From Bacteroidota bacterium (lineage in GTDB: Bacteria > Bacteroidota > Bacteroidia > Palsa-965), in the NCBI GenBank assembly GCA_016194975.1, contig JACQAM010000007.1:319947-383946 (forward strand): a stretch of 64,000 nucleotides of DNA, written 5' to 3'. The translations under genes and the position numbers were made by a program. Positions 1 through 9,884 of the stretch are shown one piece after another. The notes under the pieces were generated by a model. The model made no database searches, had not been told where the DNA came from, and was given only the letters and a program-made list of their open reading frames with translations. Position 1 is the first letter of the stretch. Each line of letters opens with the position of its first letter.

Positions 1-1
1 T

Positions 2-961
2 GTTGCTGATCATTCCGGCAATGCAGTGCTCTCCGGATTTTTTTTCGGCCCTTCTATTTCCATTGGAACAAATACACTAACGAATGCCGGCAGCTATGAT
101 ATTTTCATTGCTAAATATGATGCTAATGGAAATGTACTTTGGGCGAACGGTGCCGGGGGAACCGGTGATGATGAAGGTTACTCTTTATGTGCAGATGCAA
201 ACTCAAATGTGTTTTTAACCGGATATTTTCAGAGTAATTCGATCGTGTTCGGCACAAACACACTCACTAATCCTGGTGTATCGAATGATGCATTCCTTGT
301 CAAATATGATCCGAATGGAAATGCGGTCTGGTCAAAAAATGCGACAGGAATAAACGATAAGGGCTACTCTGTAAGTGCAGATGCATCGGGCAGCGTTTAT
401 ATGTCCGGTGAATTTGTTTTGTCTGTCACTTTCGGTTCAACAACACTCAGCATGCCATCCAATTTTACTGAACCGATGTTCCTTGCCCGGTTTGATCCGA
501 ATGGAAATCTTCTTTGTGCGGAAGCGCTTTCGAGCGGAGGTGACGACCAGAATGGTATTGCTGCAGATTCCTTCGGGAATGTTTACATCGGCGGAGATTT
601 TTACGTTAGCCCTTTTGTTATTGGTTCCGACACGCTGACATCAGCCGGAGCCGGCGATGAAGATGTTTTCGTTGCAAAATATCATTGCGGTAATGAAACC
701 GGAATAGATCAATCGAATATTTTTTTCACTCCGGTAATTTTTCCTAATCCTTCCAATGGAAATTTTATTCTTCAAAATAATTTTACCGGAAAATATGATT
801 TGTCTATTTTCAATTCACTCGGACAGGAAATTTTGCGTAATGAAAACCTGAATGAAAATAATTTTGAGATTGATCTGAGTGCTGATGAAGATGGAATTTA
901 TTTTATTCGCATAACGAACAGAGAAAATATTTTTTCACAAAAAATAATTATTCAACATTAA
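2..961 (+). CDS. SBBP-repeat beta-propeller protein with T9SS sorting domain, 5'-truncated
   Basis: The reading frame is open from base 2, so the true start lies before the window; the first internal Met codon (26) falls in the middle of a repeat and is not the start. Visible are several SBBP-type repeats of about 55-60 residues with the pattern GTNTLTN...FIAKYDANGNVLW, which fold as propeller blades. The last 75 or so residues are a type A T9SS sorting domain: FPNPSNGNF, then FNSLGQEI, then a basic beta strand ending KIIIQH. The protein is therefore expected to be exported and displayed or released through the type IX system. The ligand is unknown. No terminator is visible before the convergent purL gene 36 bases downstream. 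Confidence 0.85.
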   Translation, partial: VADHSGNAVLSGFFFGPSISIGTNTLTNAGSYDIFIAKYDANGNVLWANGAGGTGDDEGYSLCADANSNVFLTGYFQSNSIVFGTNTLTNPGVSNDAFLVKYDPNGNAVWSKNATGINDKGYSVSADASGSVYMSGEFVLSVTFGSTTLSMPSNFTEPMFLARFDPNGNLLCAEALSSGGDDQNGIAADSFGNVYIGGDFYVSPFVIGSDTLTSAGAGDEDVFVAKYHCGNETGIDQSNIFFTPVIFPNPSNGNFILQNNFTGKYDLSIFNSLGQEILRNENLNENNFEIDLSADEDGIYFIRITNRENIFSQKIIIQH

Positions 962-997
962 TCACTTCCTCGTAACCCATAACTCATAACCCAAAAC

Positions 998-3220
998 TCA
1001 ATTCATCATCTCCCCGATCCTGTTCTCATATTTCATTTTATAATCTGCAACACTTCCGAAATTCTCCCCGTCTATCACACTATCTTTCCCTTTCACTTTT
1101 CCTAATTTTAAAAACGGAACTCCTGCATTTTTCATTTCCATTTCCAATTTATTTTCATTCGCCGCAGAAACACTCACCACTACCCTGCCCTGCGATTCGC
1201 CGAACAGGAATGCATCTTTCCTCACCGACTTCTCAGAAGAAATTTCAAATCCCATATTTTTCGGCATTGCACTTTCGAGCAGCGTGATGAATAAACCTCC
1301 GTCCGAGCAATCGTGCGCACTTGCGATCACGCCTGCGCGTATGGCGGATGTGAGCGCACGCTGCATATTGAATTCTTCATCGAGATCAAAATACGGGGCG
1401 GGCGAATTTTTTATTCCGTGAAATGAATAAAGATATTCTGAAGAAGAAATATCATTTGCAATTTTACCAATGAGATAAATAGAATCGCCTTCGTTTTTGA
1501 AATCGAGTGTGGTGATGAATTTTTTATCTGTAACAATTCCGATCATACCGATCGTTGGTGTAGGAAACACGGGGCCATCTGAAGCAGAATTATTATAGAA
1601 CGAAACATTTCCTCCTGTGACCGGCGTCTTGAATTTCTCACACGCTTTTCCCATTCCTTTTATTGAACCCACAAATTGCCAATACACTTCTGGATTATAT
1701 GGATTTCCGAAATTCAAACAGTTTGTAACAGCCGAAGCTTCTCCTCCCGAACAAACAATATTCCGCGCTGCTTCTGAAACTGCGATCGCGCAACCAACTT
1801 CCGGATCTGCATTCACATATCTCGCATTACAATCCACATTCATCGCGAGCGCTTTTTTCGAACCTTTGATATTCACAATCGCGGAATCGGAAGGAGCATT
1901 CGTACTCATGTTCACTGTTCCCACCATGGAATCATATTGATTGTACACCCACTTTTTCGAAGCGATGTTCGGATGAGAAGCAAGATATTTTGCAACTCCT
2001 TTCAGATCCGCAGGAATTTTCACATCGTCGATTTTAAATTTCTTCGTTTCAGAAAAATATTTTGGTTCTTTCCATTCGCGCTTGTACACGGGCGCACCAC
2101 CGCCAAGAACGAGCGATTCGCCCGGAACATCAGCGACCAATTCTCCACTCATAAAATATTTCAGGCGATCGCCATTCGTCACTTCACCGATCTGCACGCA
2201 ATTGAGATCCCATTTATCAAAAACTTTTTTCACTTTTTCTTCCTGTCCTTTTTTCACCACCACCAGCATCCGCTCCTGAGATTCAGAAAGAAGAATTTCC
2301 CAGTCTTTCATATTCTGTTGACGCGTGGGAACTTTATCGAGCCACACATTCATCCCGCTTTTTCCTTTCGCCGACATTTCAGAAGTGGAACACGTGATTC
2401 CCGCCGCGCCCATATCCTGCATTCCGACGACAGCGCCGGTTTGAATGACTTCGAGTGACGCTTCGAGCAATAATTTTTCCTGGAACGGATCGCCCACCTG
2501 CACAGCGGGAAGATCTTTCGCAGAATCTTCAGTGATATCTTTCGACGCAAATGCAGCGCCGTGAATTCCGTCTTTGCCTGTGGAAGATCCCACAATGAAA
2601 ACAGGATTTCCTTCACCATAAGAAATAGCGGAAACAGTTTCGCCGTTCTTCACAATTCCCACCGACATTGCATTCACTAATGGATTCACATTATAACATT
2701 CATCGAAAAAAACTTCTCCGCCAACCGTAGGAATTCCAAAAGCATTTCCATAATCGCCGATTCCTTTCACCACACCACGCACAAGCCATTTTGTTTTCTC
2801 GAGATTCGGATCGCCGAAACGAAGTGAATTCAATTGCGCGATCGGGCGCGCGCCCATAGTGAAAATATCGCGGTTGATCCCGCCGACTCCAGTTGCTGCG
2901 CCCTGATAAGGTTCGAGCGCACTCGGATGATTATGTGATTCGATTTTGAAAGCGCAGCCGAGTCCATCACCAATGTCAATGAGCCCGGCATTTTCTTCGC
3001 CCGCTTTCGCCAGCATGTGCGGGCCATCTTTCGGAAGCGTCTTCAGCCACACGATGGAATTTTTGTAAGAGCAATGCTCCGACCACATCACGGAATAAAT
3101 ACTCAGCTCCGTAAAATTCGGAATGCGTCCGAGAATGGATTTTATTTTTTCAAATTCTTCGGGAAGTAACCCGAGTTGTTTTGCAGTTTCTACAGTGGTG
3201 AGTGTGGCAGTTGCTGACAT
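998..3220 (-). CDS. purL: Phosphoribosylformylglycinamidine synthase II (PurL)
   Basis: Synthetase subunit of FGAM synthase, fourth step of purine synthesis: it converts FGAR, ATP and ammonia from glutamine to FGAM. At about 740 residues it has the length of the PurL of PurSQL-type enzymes, which lack the fused glutaminase. Family motifs are clear: ESHNHPSALEPYQGAATGVGG near the N-terminus (nucleotide and FGAR binding), PTVGGEVFFDE, and QDMGAAGITCSTSEM. I start it at the ATG at 3220 (MSATATL), because the 21 residues upstream of it in the same frame (from 3283) are not PurL-like. PurS and PurQ are not in the window. The gene is convergent with the preceding T9SS gene and stands alone. Confidence 0.95.
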   Translation of the reverse strand: MSATATLTTVETAKQLGLLPEEFEKIKSILGRIPNFTELSIYSVMWSEHCSYKNSIVWLKTLPKDGPHMLAKAGEENAGLIDIGDGLGCAFKIESHNHPSALEPYQGAATGVGGINRDIFTMGARPIAQLNSLRFGDPNLEKTKWLVRGVVKGIGDYGNAFGIPTVGGEVFFDECYNVNPLVNAMSVGIVKNGETVSAISYGEGNPVFIVGSSTGKDGIHGAAFASKDITEDSAKDLPAVQVGDPFQEKLLLEASLEVIQTGAVVGMQDMGAAGITCSTSEMSAKGKSGMNVWLDKVPTRQQNMKDWEILLSESQERMLVVVKKGQEEKVKKVFDKWDLNCVQIGEVTNGDRLKYFMSGELVADVPGESLVLGGGAPVYKREWKEPKYFSETKKFKIDDVKIPADLKGVAKYLASHPNIASKKWVYNQYDSMVGTVNMSTNAPSDSAIVNIKGSKKALAMNVDCNARYVNADPEVGCAIAVSEAARNIVCSGGEASAVTNCLNFGNPYNPEVYWQFVGSIKGMGKACEKFKTPVTGGNVSFYNNSASDGPVFPTPTIGMIGIVTDKKFITTLDFKNEGDSIYLIGKIANDISSSEYLYSFHGIKNSPAPYFDLDEEFNMQRALTSAIRAGVIASAHDCSDGGLFITLLESAMPKNMGFEISSEKSVRKDAFLFGESQGRVVVSVSAANENKLEMEMKNAGVPFLKLGKVKGKDSVIDGENFGSVADYKMKYENRIGEMMN

Positions 3221-3611
3221 AGGGAAAAATTGAGTTGCAAAACTACGGAGAATGCAGGGCGGAAATTTCTGTTTTATCAACAAATGAGGAATTGTTTTTC
3301 AACGGGAATGGAAGATGGACTGATTTCACTTCGAGGAAATTATTCAGTCGTGGCTCAGTTTGAGAATTCTTAGTGCCTTTGCGCCTTTGCAGTTTAATAA
3401 AAGAATTATTCAGGAACCGCTCTTCAATTCTTCAGGGCAGGCTGCGGCGCTAAGACGCAAAGTTGAATCGCAAAAGAACAAACGCAGGCATTACCAATAA
3501 TTCATCTGTCCCTTATTGCGAAATGTACAACCTCCATCTTCCATTCGCAAAAAACTATTTCATGCCCTTCAAAAAATAAATTCCATTAAGGCAAAGCAAG
3601 TAACTATTTTA
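3221..3611. other. Intergenic region with degenerate inverted words
   Basis: About 390 bases without a convincing gene. Bases 3371-3390 (TAGTGCCTTTGCGCCTTTGC) and 3446-3462 (GGCGCTAAGACGCAAAG) are imperfect inverted copies of one word, roughly 55 bases apart. I see no terminator, RNA gene or conserved reading frame. It separates the divergent purL and XRE/S24 genes and must hold both promoters. Confidence 0.4.
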
Positions 3612-3641
3612 TTTAGTACATTAGTACTAAACTTTTTAGTA
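3612..3641. promoter_or_regulatory. Probable autoregulatory operator of the XRE/S24 gene
   Basis: A perfect 8-bp inverted repeat, TTTAGTAC (3612-3619) and GTACTAAA (3624-3631), is separated by ATTA. A third half-site, TTTAGTA, at 3635-3641 runs into the ATG of the regulator gene. Dyad operators abutting the start of an XRE/S24 repressor gene usually mediate autorepression; binding by this protein is inferred. Confidence 0.6.
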
Positions 3642-4405
3642 TGTCGAAAATCGGAAAAAATCTGCGCTACCTGCGCGGAATAAAAAGATGGTCGCAGGAA
3701 AAGCTGGCCGAAGAACTGAAGATCACGCGTGCGCGCATTGGCTCGTACGAAGAAGGAAGATGCGATCCGCCGGTGGATGTACTCATTCGCGTTTCGAATC
3801 TTTTTCACGTGGCGGTAGATGCACTTGTGAAATGTGATCTGAATTCGGTGGATCCATCCTCGCTGATGAAAGTGGGACAGAACCGGATCCTGTTTCCGAT
3901 TGTCATTGACAAAATGAACAACGACCAGGTGGAAGTGGTAACGGTGAAAGCATCGGCCGGTTATCTCGAAGGATATTCCGATCCCGAATACATTTCGAAA
4001 TTGCCGGCAATGAATCTTCCTTTCAAAGTCACGGGTAAGAACCGCGCATTTCCCATCAAAGGCGATTCCATGCCGCCGCTGAAGCCGGGCGCGTGGGTGA
4101 TCGGGAAATTTGTGGAGCATGTGAATGATATTGTCAATGGAAAAACGTATGTGCTCATTACAAAAGAAGAAGGCGTAGTGTACAAACGCGTTCACCGGAA
4201 AAATAATTCCTCTTCGCTCGAACTGCATTCCGACAATAAAGATTACGAACCGTATTCTGTAAAAATTTCCGATGTGGTGGAATTATGGGAATTCGTGTGC
4301 GCACTCAATTTATCGGACCGCAAAGAAGAAGAGATCAATTTGGAAAGTGTGATGCAGTTACTGCGAAGTATGAAAGTGGAAATGGAACAGATCAGGAAGA
4401 GGTAG
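3641..4405 (+). CDS. XRE-family repressor with LexA-like S24 peptidase domain
   Basis: 254 residues. An HTH_3 DNA-binding domain spans residues 5-63 (LRGIKRWSQEKLAEEL, then the recognition helix region RARIGSYEEGR). The C-terminal half is an S24 domain with a catalytic Ser143 in KGDSMPP and a Lys182 in VVYKRV. An Ala106-Gly107 pair in KASAGYL sits where LexA/UmuD-type proteins cleave themselves, so the whole autoproteolysis apparatus is present. The role is a damage- or stress-responsive repressor, but the regulon is unknown beyond the operator directly upstream. It is monocistronic and divergent from purL. It could also be a domesticated prophage repressor; no phage genes are adjacent. Confidence 0.88.
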   Translation: MSKIGKNLRYLRGIKRWSQEKLAEELKITRARIGSYEEGRCDPPVDVLIRVSNLFHVAVDALVKCDLNSVDPSSLMKVGQNRILFPIVIDKMNNDQVEVVTVKASAGYLEGYSDPEYISKLPAMNLPFKVTGKNRAFPIKGDSMPPLKPGAWVIGKFVEHVNDIVNGKTYVLITKEEGVVYKRVHRKNNSSSLELHSDNKDYEPYSVKISDVVELWEFVCALNLSDRKEEEINLESVMQLLRSMKVEMEQIRKR

Positions 4406-4410
4406 TGATT

Positions 4411-4503
4411 GCTTGGTTGCTTGTGTTGCTTGGTTGGTTGTGTTGGTTCGTGATGAAGAATTCGCACTTTCCGCATTCCGTTCCCAAGCCATAACTCATA
4501 ACC
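4411..4503. repeat. Intergenic word-repeat cluster
   Basis: This holds GCTTGGTTGCTTGTGTTGC-type repeats (4411-4450), CCGCATTCCGTTCCCA (4471-4486) and CCATAACTCATAACC (4489-4503). The second word recurs in the 58.7-58.9 kb tandem array and the third is identical at 978-992. It is non-coding spacer before the metalloprotease gene. Confidence 0.5.
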
Positions 4504-4608
4504 GGTTTTTTGTTGAAAAAAACCGTCTGAATAAAACCAGTCCTCGTCGAAAAACGCAGTAGCATCTGCCCGATAATCCGTAAATTGTTTTCCCTAATTC
4601 ACACACTT

Positions 4609-7600
4609 ATGAAAAAAATCATACCCGCTCTTATTGGCCTTTTCGCTTTCACAGGCATGCATGCGCAATGCGCGCTCACCGAACTCACGCTGCAGTCGCG
4701 TGTGAATGCTTCTGACGTTATTGTAGAAGGACAAGTCATTGCAAAATATTCATTGTGGAATACTGCGCACAACATGATCTACACAGTGAACACGGTGGAT
4801 ATTTACAAAGTTTTCAAAGGCGATGTGAATACTTCCACTATCGAGATCATCACCGAAGGCGGAACAGTTGGTGATTTCATGATCAATGCCGATCCCGCTC
4901 TTCATCTCGGAATTGGCGATGTTGGAATTTTCACTTGCGAAACGGTGAAGCATGTGAAGGGAACTTTGCAAACAAGATCTTCCGTTCCGCAATATGAAGC
5001 TTATGGTTCTGTTCAGGGATTTATCCGTTATGATCTGGTGAACAACACAGCGAGCGATCCATTCCATACTTATCGTGATGTTTCCAATGAAATTTACCCT
5101 GTTCTTCTTCCGCCGGGATCTCCGCGTTACAGAATCATAAAAGATTTTTCCATTGGTAATTCATCCACACAACGCATCGGTCCGAATATTGCTTCAGTTT
5201 CTATTTCAAGTTTTTCCCCGACAACAATAACCGCAGGAACAGCATCGCAACTCACGATCAACGGAAGTGGATTCGGCGCTACAAGAAGTTCCGGAACTGT
5301 TGGATTTAAAAACGCAGATGATGGTGGAGCCACTTACATCAATCCGCTCGCCACACAATATATTTCCTGGAGCGCTACGCAGATCATTGTAGAAGTTCCG
5401 CAGAATGCAGGAACAGGAACAATACAGGTTACGCAGGGAACAACTGCAACCAGTGCGGGAACACTAACAGTTTCGTGGGGAAATCTGAATGCGAATTTTG
5501 ATCCGGGAACAGGAACACAGGCTTATCACACCGATCATGTGAATGATAATGGAAGCGGAGGATATACCTGGCAAATGAATCCGGGGTTTGCAGGAAATGC
5601 TCCTGCGAGTGCTTCGTTCATGCGTGCATTTGATACGTGGAGATGCAATACAGGAATTAACTGGACCATTGGCGCAAATACAGCAGTGAATGATGCCGTG
5701 AGTGATGGAACGAATTGCATTTGTTTCGACAATACTGCTCCACTCTCTGCAGGAATTCTTGGTGTGTGTTACAGTTATTGGAACGGGTGTAATCCGGGTT
5801 CCGGCTTTCAATGGTACGTTGTTGAGCTTGATATTATTTTCGATGACGGAAGTAATATTTCTCCTGATACTTGGAATTATGGCCCGGGATTGCCAACAAT
5901 CAATCAATACGATTTTCAATCTGTTGCTGTGCATGAACTCGGCCACGGTCATCAAAACGCACATGTTATTAATCCGGGCGCTATCATGCACTATGCTATA
6001 TCAAATGGTGCGCAGAATATTACTCCGAGTGCTGATGATCTCGCAGCAGCGAATAATGTGCAGACGAAAAGTCTTGCGGGAAATACCTGCGGGCCATCTG
6101 CAATGACAAGTTACACTTGCGCTACTCCACCTGTTGCAGATTTCAGCGGATCGCCAACAACACTTTGCGCCGGCGGAACAGTAACGTTCACCGATCTCAG
6201 TACAAATTCTCCGACCTCATGGTCGTGGACTTTCCAGGGAGGAACTCCTGCTACATCCACTTCACAGAATCCAACTGTAACTTATAATACTGCCGGAACT
6301 TATTCTGTTTCTCTCACCGCTACAAATTCAAGCGGCAGTGATACAAAAAATCGTTTGGCCTATATCATTGTGAATGCTAATCCAACAGTTACTGTTTCTT
6401 CTCAAACAAATGTCACCTGTAATACTTTGTGCAATGGATCGGCAACGGTAACTGCCTCTGGCGGAACACCGGGTTACGCTTATTCATGGATTCCATCGGG
6501 AGGAACAAGCGCAACTGCGGGCTCATTATGCGCGGGCACATACACGTGCATAGTTACCGATGCGAACGGTTGTACTGGAACACAAACAGCAAGCATCACG
6601 CAACCAACAGCGATCACCCATTCCGGGTCATCCACTCCGAGCAGCTGCAGTGGCAGCACAGGAACCGCAACAGTCAGCGCTTCCGGCGGAACTCCCGGTT
6701 ACACTTATTCGTGGGCGCCGGTTGGCGGAACGGCAGCAACAGCATCCAATCTTGCAGGTGGAACTTACACATGCACGATCTCCGATGCCAATGGTTGTAC
6801 TGCAACACAAACCGTAACAGTCGGCACAACATCGGGACCAACTGCGACATTGTCCTCACAAACTAATGTCACTTGTAACACTTTGTGCAATGGATCGGCA
6901 ACGATAACTGCTTCCGGCGGAACACCTGGTTATACTTACGCATGGACACCATCAGGGGGAACAGGAGCAACTGCAAGCTCATTATGCGCGGGCACCTACA
7001 CGTGCACAGTTACAGATGCAGCAACATGTACCGCAACTGCATCAGTAAATATCACACAACCTTCGGCGCTTACTGTTACTGCAGGGGGAACGGCCACTAT
7101 TTGTTCCGGAAATTCTGCAACCATCACCGCATCATCTTCCGGCGGAACAGGAGCAGTTACTTTCGGCTGGATGCCGGGATCATTGAGCGGCGCTTCTGTT
7201 TCCGTTACACCGGCAGCAACCACAACTTACACAGTGACCGGCACAGATGCGAACGGATGTACAGCAACTTCGAATGTAACGATCACGGTGAATGCATGCG
7301 GCGGATCGCAATTGACAGCAACATGGTGTGGAGCAACACTCGCATCGATCACGCAGAATTTTTACTGGACCGCAACATCGGGCGCAACCAATTATCATAT
7401 TCGCGTGCAGAATGCTTCATTGGGCTACAGCCAGGTGGTGACGAGAACAAATAATCTCACGTATACTAATCTTGGTGTGTTCACCGGAATTTTATACAGC
7501 ACTACTTACAATGTAGATATTTCTGCATACGTTGGCGGAATATGGCAATCTTATGGAAATGTTTGCACACTCACTACTCCTGTTACACCCACTTCGCAAT

Positions 7601-8181
7601 TATCAGGAAGTTCTTGCGGACTCAGCGGCGTTACCAATGCAACAAATCTTTATTACACGTCAGTTCCTACTGCAACCAATTACCGCATCCGCATGTCGAA
7701 CGCAGGACTCGGCTATACTCAGGTAGTAACGAGAGGAAATAATGCAACGTATTACCGCATCAGTTCTTTCACCGGAATTCTCACCAACACTACTTACAAT
7801 GTAGAAATTGCAGCCTACGTTGCGGGTGTGTGGGGCGCATACGGAACAATTTGTACTATCACTACTGCATCTGCGCTGAGATACGCTGCACCCGATGGAA
7901 CGATCAGTGACGACGGAATGAGTGCATCGATCAGTGTATATCCGAATCCATCTCCGGGCGGAAATATTACGATCACGCCGAATGATTTTACTTCAGGCGC
8001 AGGACAGATGACGCTGGAACTTTATGATGTGCTTGGAAATAAAGTCATCACGCAGCAAGTAGATTTCTATAATGGAGCAGCCATTGAATTCCATCCCGAA
8101 ACGGAATTGCAGAGAGGAATTTATATTCTGAGAGCGGCGAATGGAAATGAAAGCAGCAGCGCGAGGATCGTGGTGCAGTAA
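4609..8181 (+). CDS. Secreted multidomain metzincin-like metalloprotease, T9SS-sorted
   Basis: About 1190 residues, started at the ATG at 4609 because it begins a clean signal peptide (MKKIIPALIGLFAF...HAQ). Order of parts: an N-terminal domain; an IPT/TIG domain (about residues 190-290); a zinc protease domain with HELGHGHQNAH (His442, Glu443, His446, His452), matching HExxHxxxxxH, followed by a Met-turn candidate at Met460; a PKD domain (WSWTFQGGTP...VTYNTAGTYSV); three SprB-like repeats (NVTCNTLCNGSATVTASGG); an Ig-like repeat; two near-identical fibronectin-like repeats (TNYRIRMSNAGLGYTQVV); and a T9SS sorting domain ending RIVVQ. It is expected at the cell surface, degrading or binding polymeric protein. 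Substrate unknown. Confidence 0.88.
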   Translation: MKKIIPALIGLFAFTGMHAQCALTELTLQSRVNASDVIVEGQVIAKYSLWNTAHNMIYTVNTVDIYKVFKGDVNTSTIEIITEGGTVGDFMINADPALHLGIGDVGIFTCETVKHVKGTLQTRSSVPQYEAYGSVQGFIRYDLVNNTASDPFHTYRDVSNEIYPVLLPPGSPRYRIIKDFSIGNSSTQRIGPNIASVSISSFSPTTITAGTASQLTINGSGFGATRSSGTVGFKNADDGGATYINPLATQYISWSATQIIVEVPQNAGTGTIQVTQGTTATSAGTLTVSWGNLNANFDPGTGTQAYHTDHVNDNGSGGYTWQMNPGFAGNAPASASFMRAFDTWRCNTGINWTIGANTAVNDAVSDGTNCICFDNTAPLSAGILGVCYSYWNGCNPGSGFQWYVVELDIIFDDGSNISPDTWNYGPGLPTINQYDFQSVAVHELGHGHQNAHVINPGAIMHYAISNGAQNITPSADDLAAANNVQTKSLAGNTCGPSAMTSYTCATPPVADFSGSPTTLCAGGTVTFTDLSTNSPTSWSWTFQGGTPATSTSQNPTVTYNTAGTYSVSLTATNSSGSDTKNRLAYIIVNANPTVTVSSQTNVTCNTLCNGSATVTASGGTPGYAYSWIPSGGTSATAGSLCAGTYTCIVTDANGCTGTQTASITQPTAITHSGSSTPSSCSGSTGTATVSASGGTPGYTYSWAPVGGTAATASNLAGGTYTCTISDANGCTATQTVTVGTTSGPTATLSSQTNVTCNTLCNGSATITASGGTPGYTYAWTPSGGTGATASSLCAGTYTCTVTDAATCTATASVNITQPSALTVTAGGTATICSGNSATITASSSGGTGAVTFGWMPGSLSGASVSVTPAATTTYTVTGTDANGCTATSNVTITVNACGGSQLTATWCGATLASITQNFYWTATSGATNYHIRVQNASLGYSQVVTRTNNLTYTNLGVFTGILYSTTYNVDISAYVGGIWQSYGNVCTLTTPVTPTSQLSGSSCGLSGVTNATNLYYTSVPTATNYRIRMSNAGLGYTQVVTRGNNATYYRISSFTGILTNTTYNVEIAAYVAGVWGAYGTICTITTASALRYAAPDGTISDDGMSASISVYPNPSPGGNITITPNDFTSGAGQMTLELYDVLGNKVITQQVDFYNGAAIEFHPETELQRGIYILRAANGNESSSARIVVQ

Positions 8182-8196
8182 GAAAATAATTTTTCT

Positions 8197-8230
8197 AAAA
8201 AGAGATCTTTGAACGGAGGTCTCTTTTTTT
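8197..8230 (+). terminator. Rho-independent terminator
   Basis: Stem AAAGAGATC / GGTCTCTTT (8199-8207 with 8218-8226, one G-T pair) is followed by a T run. It lies 16 bases after the metalloprotease stop codon. Confidence 0.8.
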
Positions 8231-8288
8231 GTTGGTGATTCTGAATTCTACCGCGATCAGGAATTCAATTGTGATATTTCAATTAAAC

Positions 8289-8320
8289 AAAAAAAGGTAT
8301 TCCCGATTGAGAATACCTTT
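8289..8320 (-). terminator. Terminator of the tRNA-fMet transcript
   Basis: A perfect 10-bp hairpin, AAAGGTATTC / GAATACCTTT (8293-8302 with 8311-8320). On the minus strand it ends in a T run (A run 8289-8295 on the plus strand), 9 bases past the tRNA 3' end. Confidence 0.75.
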
Positions 8321-8328
8321 GCAAAATG

Positions 8329-8400
<72 letters not shown>

Positions 8401-8488
8401 TCGTTTGTTGCTTTTAAAGCGGTGCAAATATAGTCGTTTTCCTTTCACTCTAATAAATCTTATCAACAGCTTAGTGTCTTGTTACCGC

Positions 8489-9808
8489 TCAATAATACTC
8501 TATTCCGTAAGTATAGTTTCGTTCAGTTTTATTCCAGTAATCATAATCCGTTTCGCTGATCACATTTTCTTTATCATCAAATTTCATCTGCGCACGAACA
8601 GTATTGTGGTAAACATCATAATGTGTCTCTTCCGATAATTTTCCATTCTCAGAATATTGCCAGGCAACGCGATAACTCAATCCGTTCTGAAAACCATAAA
8701 CGAGCCATTCCGTCTTTCTCCCCTGCGCATCGTAACTCCAGGTTTCTTTAGTAGGCGTTCCCATCGACCAGTACTCCGGCATTTTTGCAATCATATCAAA
8801 ATCCGGTGAAGCCGCTTGTGCAATGATTTTATTTTCTTCATCATTCCTGTATTCATAAGAAATATTGTATTCATCGTAACGATCCGATTCCGTCTTATGA
8901 TTTCTTCCATCGTATTTAAAAACATAACGCACATCTTTATCTATATCTGAATTGAGTTTTACAATCTCGGTCGCGTTCCCGTTCGCATCATATTTGTACA
9001 TCATCAGGTTCAGCGTGGAATCGGTTGCCACTCCTGCATCGTCGCTCCTTACTTTCACTCCACCAACGTTTTTTTCATGACGGGAATCGGTATACACTTC
9101 CCAACTCACCACCTGCTTGCTTAATTTCCGGATCATTCTCCCGTGCGAATCGTAAGCGTACGTTTCATGAAACCGTAAAATTGAATCCGAATAATTCACT
9201 ATGGATAATTCATTCACCCCGAAAATTATTTTTTCAGTCAGCAGGTTCTTGTCGTTGTACTTATAAGTTACTGCGGAATTGTAAATGGTTTGCACAAGTT
9301 CGCTGTCATTCTCATTCTCATAATTCCTCTCGTAAATATCGATAGTCCCACCTTTCGTTTCGGTGAGATTTCCTTTTTCATCGTATTTATAAATGCTAGT
9401 ATACAATTCAGTCCCATCCTGGTTCATCGCTTTTTTTACCAGTACTTTTCCATTTTTATCATAACTGCAAGAAAAAATTCCGGAACGTTCTGCATTGCTT
9501 ACTGAAAGAGAATACGTGTTATAAATTTTTCCATCGGGCCCATAATAAAGACACTTCGTAATATTTCCATAAGCATCATATTCCTTCACACTTTTCAGAA
9601 TGGTTCCGTTCCCGCTATCGGTAAGAATACGGCCGGCCTTATCGAAATTCATGTACCGAACTAGTTTACCATCACAATACTCCCTCCATGATTTCACTTT
9701 TCCTTTAAGTGAATAATCTTCAGCGGATGGCCACCGGCTGTAATCAATATAACCTGAAAAAATAAACGCGGGACTTATGCAAATAATGAAGAGTAAAACT
9801 TTTCGCAT
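8489..9808 (-). CDS. Secreted YD/RHS-like repeat protein
   Basis: About 439 residues. I start it at the ATG at 9808, which opens a signal peptide (MRKVLLFIICISPAFIF), rather than at the in-frame ATG 44 codons upstream, whose extension looks random. The mature part is built of short YD-like repeats of the form YDxxGNxTE, YKYDEKGNL and YDAQGRKTEW, the beta-hairpin units found in RHS-type shells and many Bacteroidota cell-envelope proteins. No toxin domain, protease or polymorphic C-terminus is visible, so it is probably a structural or envelope protein and not an RHS toxin. The tRNA lies just downstream. Confidence 0.7.
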   Translation of the reverse strand: MRKVLLFIICISPAFIFSGYIDYSRWPSAEDYSLKGKVKSWREYCDGKLVRYMNFDKAGRILTDSGNGTILKSVKEYDAYGNITKCLYYGPDGKIYNTYSLSVSNAERSGIFSCSYDKNGKVLVKKAMNQDGTELYTSIYKYDEKGNLTETKGGTIDIYERNYENENDSELVQTIYNSAVTYKYNDKNLLTEKIIFGVNELSIVNYSDSILRFHETYAYDSHGRMIRKLSKQVVSWEVYTDSRHEKNVGGVKVRSDDAGVATDSTLNLMMYKYDANGNATEIVKLNSDIDKDVRYVFKYDGRNHKTESDRYDEYNISYEYRNDEENKIIAQAASPDFDMIAKMPEYWSMGTPTKETWSYDAQGRKTEWLVYGFQNGLSYRVAWQYSENGKLSEETHYDVYHNTVRAQMKFDDKENVISETDYDYWNKTERNYTYGIEYY

Positions 9809-9884
9809 GAGAATATCACAGCAAAAATTGTACCGGCGCTGTGGAAAGTAATTTTTTTTTGATGAAAGTGTGATCGACTGAAAC

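Noticed and set aside
4503-4525. Hairpin CGGTTTTTT/AAAAAACCG as a terminator of the XRE/S24 gene
   Set aside because: The stem is nearly all A-T pairs and lacks a following T run, so it was not listed.
8489-9808. RHS toxin
   Set aside because: Only YD-like repeats are visible, with no toxin domain, no immunity gene and modest size.
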